Below are positions 60,320-64,000 of a stretch of DNA of 64,000 bases, in pieces (the first letter of the stretch is position 1; every line of letters begins with the position of its first letter). Source of the stretch: Artocarpus heterophyllus (Eukaryota > Streptophyta > Magnoliopsida > Rosales > Moraceae); the NCBI GenBank assembly GCA_025403435.1, contig CM046340.1, positions 9,834,420-9,898,419 on the forward strand, in the 5' to 3' direction. The notes beneath the pieces were generated by a model. That model saw only the letters and a program-made list of their open reading frames with translations. It had not been told where the DNA came from and did not search any database. The position numbers and the translations under genes are program-made.

Positions 60320-60428
60320 GAATCCCAAAGGCCACACTAATTGTTCACTTCTAAACCCTTCCAAAACAAAAAAAACTTGCCCACAGTTTTTATCTCTCCT
60401 CTCTAGTCTCTAATCTCTAATCTCTCCT

Positions 60429-61553
60429 ATGAGAACCAAAAGAATGGCTATTACCGCTGTCCTTGACCCAACTCTACCCATAAAACCCACCAAAAAAACC
60501 CCTCCAATATTCAACAACAACAACGACGACATTGTGGAGGAAATTGAAGGTTTGATTCGAGTCTACAAAGATGGAAAAGTAGAGAGACCCCAGATTGTTC
60601 CATTTGTTGATGCCTCTATTTTGTCACCGGAATATCAAGGAGTGGTGACTTCTAGAGACATTGTAATTGAGAAGTCCACAAATATTTGGGCACGGTTTTA
60701 TGTCCCAATTATTAGTATCACACGCCAATTAGCCCATAGTACTACCAATAATACACTCCCTTTGCTAGTTTATTTCCACGGAGGTGGGTTTTGTGTTGGA
60801 TCTGCTGCTTGGAGTTGCTACCATGAATTCTTATCCAAATTGTCCTCCAAATTAAGGTGCTTAATTATGTCGGTTAATTACCGTTTAGCCCCCGAAAACC
60901 CTCTACCTACCGCTTACCAAGACGGCTTCAAATCCCTCACGTGGCTAAAACAACAAGCAATAGCGGCAGCGGCGGCAACGACAACGACGGCGACAACAAA
61001 AAACCACAACAGCGAATGCTATTGGTGGTCGAGACACTGCAACTTCTCTAGAATCTTCCTCATTGGGGACAGTGCCGGCGCCAACATTGTCCAGCACTTG
61101 GCTACAAGCCTAGCTTCGTATAATCTTAAGCCTTTGACTTTTCGGGGAACGGTCCTTGTACAACCCTTCTTTGGAGGCGAGACAAGGACCGACTCCGAAA
61201 GGCATGTGGCACAGTCTCCGAGGTCCGTGCTAAGCTTGCCTGCATCCGACACGTACTGGCGGCTGGCCCTGCCGGCCGGGGCCAACCGTGATCATCCGTG
61301 GTGCAATCCTTTGGCTAATTCGGAGGGTTTAAGGCATGTTTTGCCGGTGATGGTGTGCGTTTCGGAGATGGATATATTGAGAGATAGGAACATGGAGTTT
61401 TGCGCTGCTTTGGGCAAAGAAGGAAAGAAGGTGGAGTGTGAGGTGTACGGAGGTGTAGGACATGCGTTTCAGATTCTGAGTAAGTCTGAGCTATCGCAGA
61501 TGAGATCAAATGAGATGATGGCTCATATTAAGGCCTTCATTAGTCGATATTAA
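60429..61553 (+). CDS. CXE carboxylesterase (AtCXE6/CXE17-like alpha/beta hydrolase)
   Basis: A single-exon gene encodes 374 aa. It has the plant CXE layout: EIEGLIRVYKDGKVERPQIV near the N-terminus, the oxyanion-hole motif HGGG (117-120) in YFHGGGFCVGSAAW, VNYRLAPENPLPTAYQDG (149-166), nucleophile Ser215 in GDSAG, Asp315 in SEMDILRDR and His345 in GVGHAF. All three catalytic residues are present, so an active soluble esterase is likely. CXE enzymes hydrolyse short esters; the related GID1 receptor has lost the His, which is kept here. Residues 178-190 are a low-complexity Ala/Thr insert encoded by a GCGGC/ACGAC run. The start is the first ATG; a second in-frame ATG is codon 6. The substrate is unknown. 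Confidence 0.93.
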   Translation: MRTKRMAITAVLDPTLPIKPTKKTPPIFNNNNDDIVEEIEGLIRVYKDGKVERPQIVPFVDASILSPEYQGVVTSRDIVIEKSTNIWARFYVPIISITRQLAHSTTNNTLPLLVYFHGGGFCVGSAAWSCYHEFLSKLSSKLRCLIMSVNYRLAPENPLPTAYQDGFKSLTWLKQQAIAAAAATTTTATTKNHNSECYWWSRHCNFSRIFLIGDSAGANIVQHLATSLASYNLKPLTFRGTVLVQPFFGGETRTDSERHVAQSPRSVLSLPASDTYWRLALPAGANRDHPWCNPLANSEGLRHVLPVMVCVSEMDILRDRNMEFCAALGKEGKKVECEVYGGVGHAFQILSKSELSQMRSNEMMAHIKAFISRY

Positions 61554-64000
61554 TTAATATTAGCTATTTAATCTCCAATGTAGAAAATTACCGTTGGCTA
61601 GTTTTTCACCCTTTTGCGTAGATAAGTAGTCTTGTGTATGCAATGACTATTTTGTAATTTAGATAAAAGGTCTAGCCGAATAATATAAAATGTGTGTATA
61701 TATTTTCCAGCAAAGAAAATGTGTCTTTATATTATCATGTACTTTTTTTGCTTATTATAATATCATGTGCCTAACTTTAGCTATACAATTACTTTTTTGT
61801 GTGTGTTGCCAAGGAAATGTAAAATTATTGTTTTAAACTAGCCTTCTTTTTTTTTTTTTTTGCTTGATAAATTGAACTCGCCTATTGTATCTAAAAAGAG
61901 ACGTGTCCATAGAGTGGAAAACCCTCGGAGATTAATTAAGTTCTCTTACAAGTGGGACTTGAATTGATGAGTGTGGAGCGACAGAGGCTGTCTCATAAAA
62001 GTTGAGTGGCCCCAAATACTAGCTAGTTGAATGTGTCACTTTATTTGTGTTAACTGTTAAGAGATCAACTTTCCACAGTTAAAAAAAAAAAAAAAAAGGA
62101 GAAAAAAGGAGTATTATGAAGTTCGATGTGGTGTATATGCACCGTCGTGCTATGTGACTCAGCTAGTGACAGGCTCCTAACTCAATTATTGCTCGACTTT
62201 TGGGTCCAAGATCTGTTCGAGATCCGACAACTGTACTCGTTTGGCTATTAATTTAGTGGAAACTCTGACAGTTAAGAAAATAGAGTTTTTGTAAACTTTT
62301 CTGATACTCAAGTTAAAAATTTATTCAAAATATTTGTTTATAATCTCAAACATGGAGTTTCCATATTGAAATCAGGAAAAAAAAAAAACATTTTTTTCCT
62401 CGCACTTATCTCTATTTATAGGCGTAAGAGTACCTTAAAATATAGGTTAAATCCAATCATGATTGTTGGTTTTTACAACAACTTGACTCCTACATAACCA
62501 ATAATATCACAAGAACTTTTACATATATAGCACTCAAAGTACATTTTACTATTATACCAAACTTTTTTTTTTGGGAAAAATGCAGTGCATATCATTTTAT
62601 AAATAAAAAATTACAAAGTAACATGGAACTGATAACTTTATCCACAACTCTTTCAAAACCATTTCTCACGGTACTAGACCATCGAACTTTATTGTAATGT
62701 CATGAGAGCTTTATTAATGTCAGCAACTAATGACAGGACACATTATATGGTTTGCCTTGGCAATCTTTGTCGCGTTTGCTTTCGGTCACTTTGGTGATTT
62801 CCTCTTGGCTGCGTCCTATATAGATGTGGACACATCACACACGGCCACATAAAAAGGAGGTCTTTAGTGGCAATCATATTGCCGTGTCCGGTAGTTAATT
62901 GTAATATATATATATATATATGTATGTATATGTATGTGTATATGTATACGGTCAACTTTTCCTTTTCTAGGACGGTGTAATATCAAAGGACTGCACGACA
63001 GATATGAGTAGTTACTTCCATGAACGTGCGACGTCGTTTCTGCAAAGGGGGAACAACTTTTTGATATAGAGCCTCATAGAATGTCCAAGGACGACTAAAT
63101 GTTTCCACCTTTCTCGTGTCATAATTGTTCATCTACTCTTTCTCAAACGAGTTTTCCAAAATCATGAGGCTTGCACAACAGCAATATCGTCGTTTCGCTA
63201 GAAACACAAATAAACAAGTGTGCAAGATAATAATAAAAAAGCCTAGATCATGCAGCCCAAGAAATCTTTTATTCTAAGAAAGAGTCACACCAATCATTTA
63301 GTAAAAGCAAAACAAATTACCCACTTAGATGATATACATGAGAATTAGTACTATATATATATATATATACACATATAGAAGCTCGAGGGCACTCGTATTC
63401 TTGATTCTGATCACTAATTGGATACAATATATATGTACATGTACATGCCAAAGGAATATATAGATGCAAATATTAATTGATTAGATTTTGTCTAACCACA
63501 AGTTATTCTTTGATGGGATTTACAAATTAATTATTTGGATGACAAAAATCCACATGTGAATTTGATTTCAAATTTGATTTTTTAAAAAAATGTTAATGAT
63601 GGAACAAATAGAGCAAGAACGTCGTTGCTCCAATAAAATATAAATTAAAGACGAGTAAAACGATGGAATAAAAATTATCTTGTATTTGTATATTTTTATA
63701 TCAAATTTTTTAGATACGGAGATCTAAAATTTTCTTAAAAGTTTTTTCCCTTAATTTATTATCCTCTTAAGGGTCTAATTTGGTAGAAAAAATAAAGTAG
63801 AAAAAGTCAAATTAGGCAATAGATTATAGATTATATAGGGGATACATATGAGAAAATAGCATTTGTGGGGCCTTTTAGAAAAAAAAAATGTTTACATATA
63901 GCGAGACATTTGAAAAAAAAATATTTAACAAGCAATTAGAAAAAAATATTTATAAGAGATACATTTAAAATGAAAAAACATTTTAGTAGTTGCATAATTA
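61554..64000. other. Intergenic A/T-rich region
   Basis: The first 200 bases are the likely 3' UTR of the CXE gene. The rest holds poly(A/T) runs and TA-rich microsatellites (about 62903-62949 and 63352-63369), with no recognisable gene. Confidence 0.6.

Overview
The window is nuclear DNA of a flowering plant, most likely a woody core eudicot. It is A/T-rich, with spliced plant genes, plant-specific gene families (TGA bZIP, CXE carboxylesterase, PLAC8/PCR) and LTR retrotransposons of the Athila, Ty1/copia and Tekay/Del-like types. The species cannot be named from sequence alone.

Layout, left to right. 1-2770: intergenic, with one long imperfect hairpin. 2776-14594: a complete Athila-lineage Ty3 element on the minus strand. 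It has 1.42-kb LTRs about 2% apart, a tRNA-Asp primer site, an open gag-pol frame and a frameshifted downstream ORF. Its U3 region carries an array of GCGCCTAGGCGC-type palindromes. 16887-19788: a choline-transporter-like pseudogene. 26574-30585: an intact 11-exon TGA-type bZIP gene. 33709-35938: an intact 5-exon HIT zinc-finger gene of the BCD1/ZNHIT6 type. 37200-38279: a truncated copia pol with its 3' LTR. 38514-38867: an isolated piece of an eIF2B-epsilon gene. 40563-43319: a broken PLAC8/PCR gene. 44772-56455: an old solo LTR split by a very young 9.3-kb LTR element of the same family (45010-54330). 60429-61553: an intact single-exon CXE carboxylesterase.

The most unusual object is the young element at 45010-54330. 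It has a perfect 5-bp target duplication, LTRs that differ only in simple-repeat length as far as I could compare, an initiator-Met tRNA primer site and a polypurine tract. I see no gag, protease, reverse transcriptase or integrase. Its internal region instead holds two open frames in element orientation. One is an intronless 216-aa LOG-family (cytokinin riboside phosphate phosphoribohydrolase-like) protein. The other is a 173-aa basic Cys4 protein whose layout recalls the cysteine-rich nucleic-acid-binding proteins of some plant RNA viruses. Its LTRs carry five WRKY W-box cores (TTGACC) spaced 10-11 bp apart. I read it as a non-autonomous element that mobilises captured genes.

Three host genes look functional (TGA bZIP, BCD1-like, CXE). 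Three host loci are decayed or fragmentary (choline transporter, eIF2B-epsilon piece, PLAC8). The intact genes have unrelated roles in transcription, snoRNP assembly and ester hydrolysis, and nothing shows that they work together.
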